A stretch of DNA of 64,000 nt from Plasmopara viticola (taxonomy: Eukaryota > Oomycota > Peronosporomycetes > Peronosporales > Peronosporaceae). Made by a program: the position numbers and the translations under genes. The stretch is taken from assembly GCA_001695595.3 (NCBI GenBank), contig MBPM02000035.1:1-64000 (forward strand), read 5' to 3'. The notes under the pieces are model-generated. The model did not search any database, was not told where the DNA came from, and saw nothing but the letters and a program-made list of their open reading frames with translations. Position 1 is the first letter of the stretch; each line of letters opens with the position of its first letter. Positions 62,761 through 64,000 of this stretch are shown here, in pieces.

Positions 62761-64000
62761 ATGAATATCATCTAGGAGCTGCTTTGTCTGCGTTCAAAAT
62801 GCAATCTTTAGCTTTTTGCTAGCCAGGGCCACCAGCAAGGATTTATTTACCACTAAAAAAGAGCGTCTGCCCTGTTAAACGTATCAATATCTTTGATGCC
62901 TTTATGGAATTTTTGGCTCAGTACTGCCCAAGATCTCTTTTAAGAAGCCATTCGCATAACTCCACTAGGAACACGACTCATCAAAATCCGGTTGTGTAAA
63001 ATAGGGCGGCTAGAGCGTAAAAGCCTGTCCGGCCCATCGATTCAGGGTTCGTGCTCCTTAGAAGTGAAACGCCTCGTTCAAAACAACTCCGTGCTGCCAA
63101 TTTCTTAAATTTTGCAGCCGGATCTACTTCAGCTCTATAGACAATTGAATCTTCTCACTTCGTCAGTCGAGCAAAAAAACGACTTGTTCTTACTGATTTC
63201 TTAATAGTGTCAGTCAGTCAAATATGCTTGACCGCAGTCATTTGCTGGCGTGCATTTTGTGAGTACAATTTGCAGTCCATCGCTGTTGGTTTCTACTTCG
63301 AAAGTTTTTAAACTGTCAAAGACTAGAATTTCATGGGAAGTATGGATCATACAACACACCCATGGTGAGCCGAAGTCTATCTTGTCGGCCCCTTTCGGGA
63401 CGGTCTCAGCTCATTTACACTTACATAATACATCCATACCAGATGGCTTGGCAGCGCATAAGTCCATCAAGACCAAATTAGCCCACATAATCCACTACTT
63501 AAGGTGTGAGACATCTTGAAATTGCCCATTCCGGTAGAACTAGCCTATTTGCGACTGCACTACTTTTAGAGGGCAATTCGAATCGCTTTATATATCGTTG
63601 CTGCCAACTTTTGGAAGAGGCGATTGTAAAGCATGTATATTCTTCGGCCATTTATGGTCACAATCACCATGACATGATGAGGGACTAACGTCTGTACTCA
63701 GCGTTCACATGGTGGTCTTACACGTGGTGGTCTAGAAACCGCTTCTGTAGCTGTCTTGTCCTTTCCCAAAAAGAGTTTACCGGCTTAGACCACCCAGTAG
63801 CGGGAATATCGAAGCTTATCAAGCCCAGGCTCTGGGAGATAAATTTGGCATGTAAAGCCGGTCACCGTAGCACATTACAGCTTCTAAGCAGCGGAAAGAG
63901 CTGCAAATGTAGCCGCCTCTTCAGTACGTTGATTTAATAACTCTTTAGCAGCGCGAGCTGCGTGCCCGAAAGACAATGAAAGGTCGTACGCTCTGTTTCG
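62761..64000. other. Unassigned right end of window
   Basis: Open frames at 63250-63519 and 63506-63688 (both plus) lack recognisable motifs. Some minus-strand pieces near 62.8-62.95 kb may be upstream parts of the BRCT-like relic (LLVALASKKLKIAF), but nothing could be supported. Confidence 0.35.

Overview
The window looks like a nuclear chromosome segment of an oomycete, most likely a Peronosporales species (Phytophthora or downy-mildew type). The grounds are eukaryotic housekeeping genes with very short introns (47 to 67 bases) and compact spacing, a 26S-proteasome SEM1/DSS1 gene, a peroxin-6 gene, a mitochondrial bS6 gene, an SR splicing-factor gene, and decayed LINE and Ty3/gypsy relics. 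Species-level assignment is inference. No sequence search was possible and no rRNA or convincing tRNA gene was seen.

Bases 1 to about 38,775 are one uninterrupted tandem array of a 100-bp satellite, roughly 388 monomers, all in one orientation and running off the left edge. The array carries nested, recent segmental duplications: a 10-monomer unit of about 970 bp in tandem near 17.7-20.2 kb, a 900-bp tandem duplication at 21.5-23.3 kb, a 598-bp unit three times at 27.3-29.0 kb, a 299-bp trimer at 26.2-26.9 kb, and a 1.85-kb block repeated 4,190 bp apart at 29.2 and 33.4 kb. At about 38,770 the satellite flips orientation at the same monomer position. The reverse part has a simple 100-bp section (to 40.31 kb) and a section organised as a six-monomer higher-order repeat of about 555-595 bp (to 43.96 kb). 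A 1.14-kb internally deleted LINE interrupts the second section. Beyond 43.97 kb the orientation flips back, and very diverged monomers fade out near 45.84 kb. Young and uniform inside, older, inverted and TE-interrupted at the edge: this is the layering known for (peri)centromeric satellites, but centromere function is not shown by the sequence.

From 47.5 to 54.6 kb lies a compact gene island. It holds a secreted beta/gamma-crystallin-like protein (-), PEX6 (-, three exons), SEM1/DSS1 (+, divergent from PEX6 with about 80 bp between start codons), mitochondrial ribosomal protein bS6m (-, convergent with DSS1) and an SR-type RRM protein (-, two exons). These are unrelated housekeeping functions (peroxisome import, proteasome, mitochondrial translation, splicing) plus one lineage-type secreted protein next to the satellite edge.

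From 54.7 to 64 kb the DNA is gene-poor. It contains a near-perfect 34-bp palindrome, an eroded Ty3/gypsy integrase core, a second shorter copy of the same deleted LINE ending in a TATTG microsatellite, an eroded BRCT-like coding region, and a few unassigned open frames. Many short open frames in the satellite are a by-product of its period and composition and are not annotated as genes.
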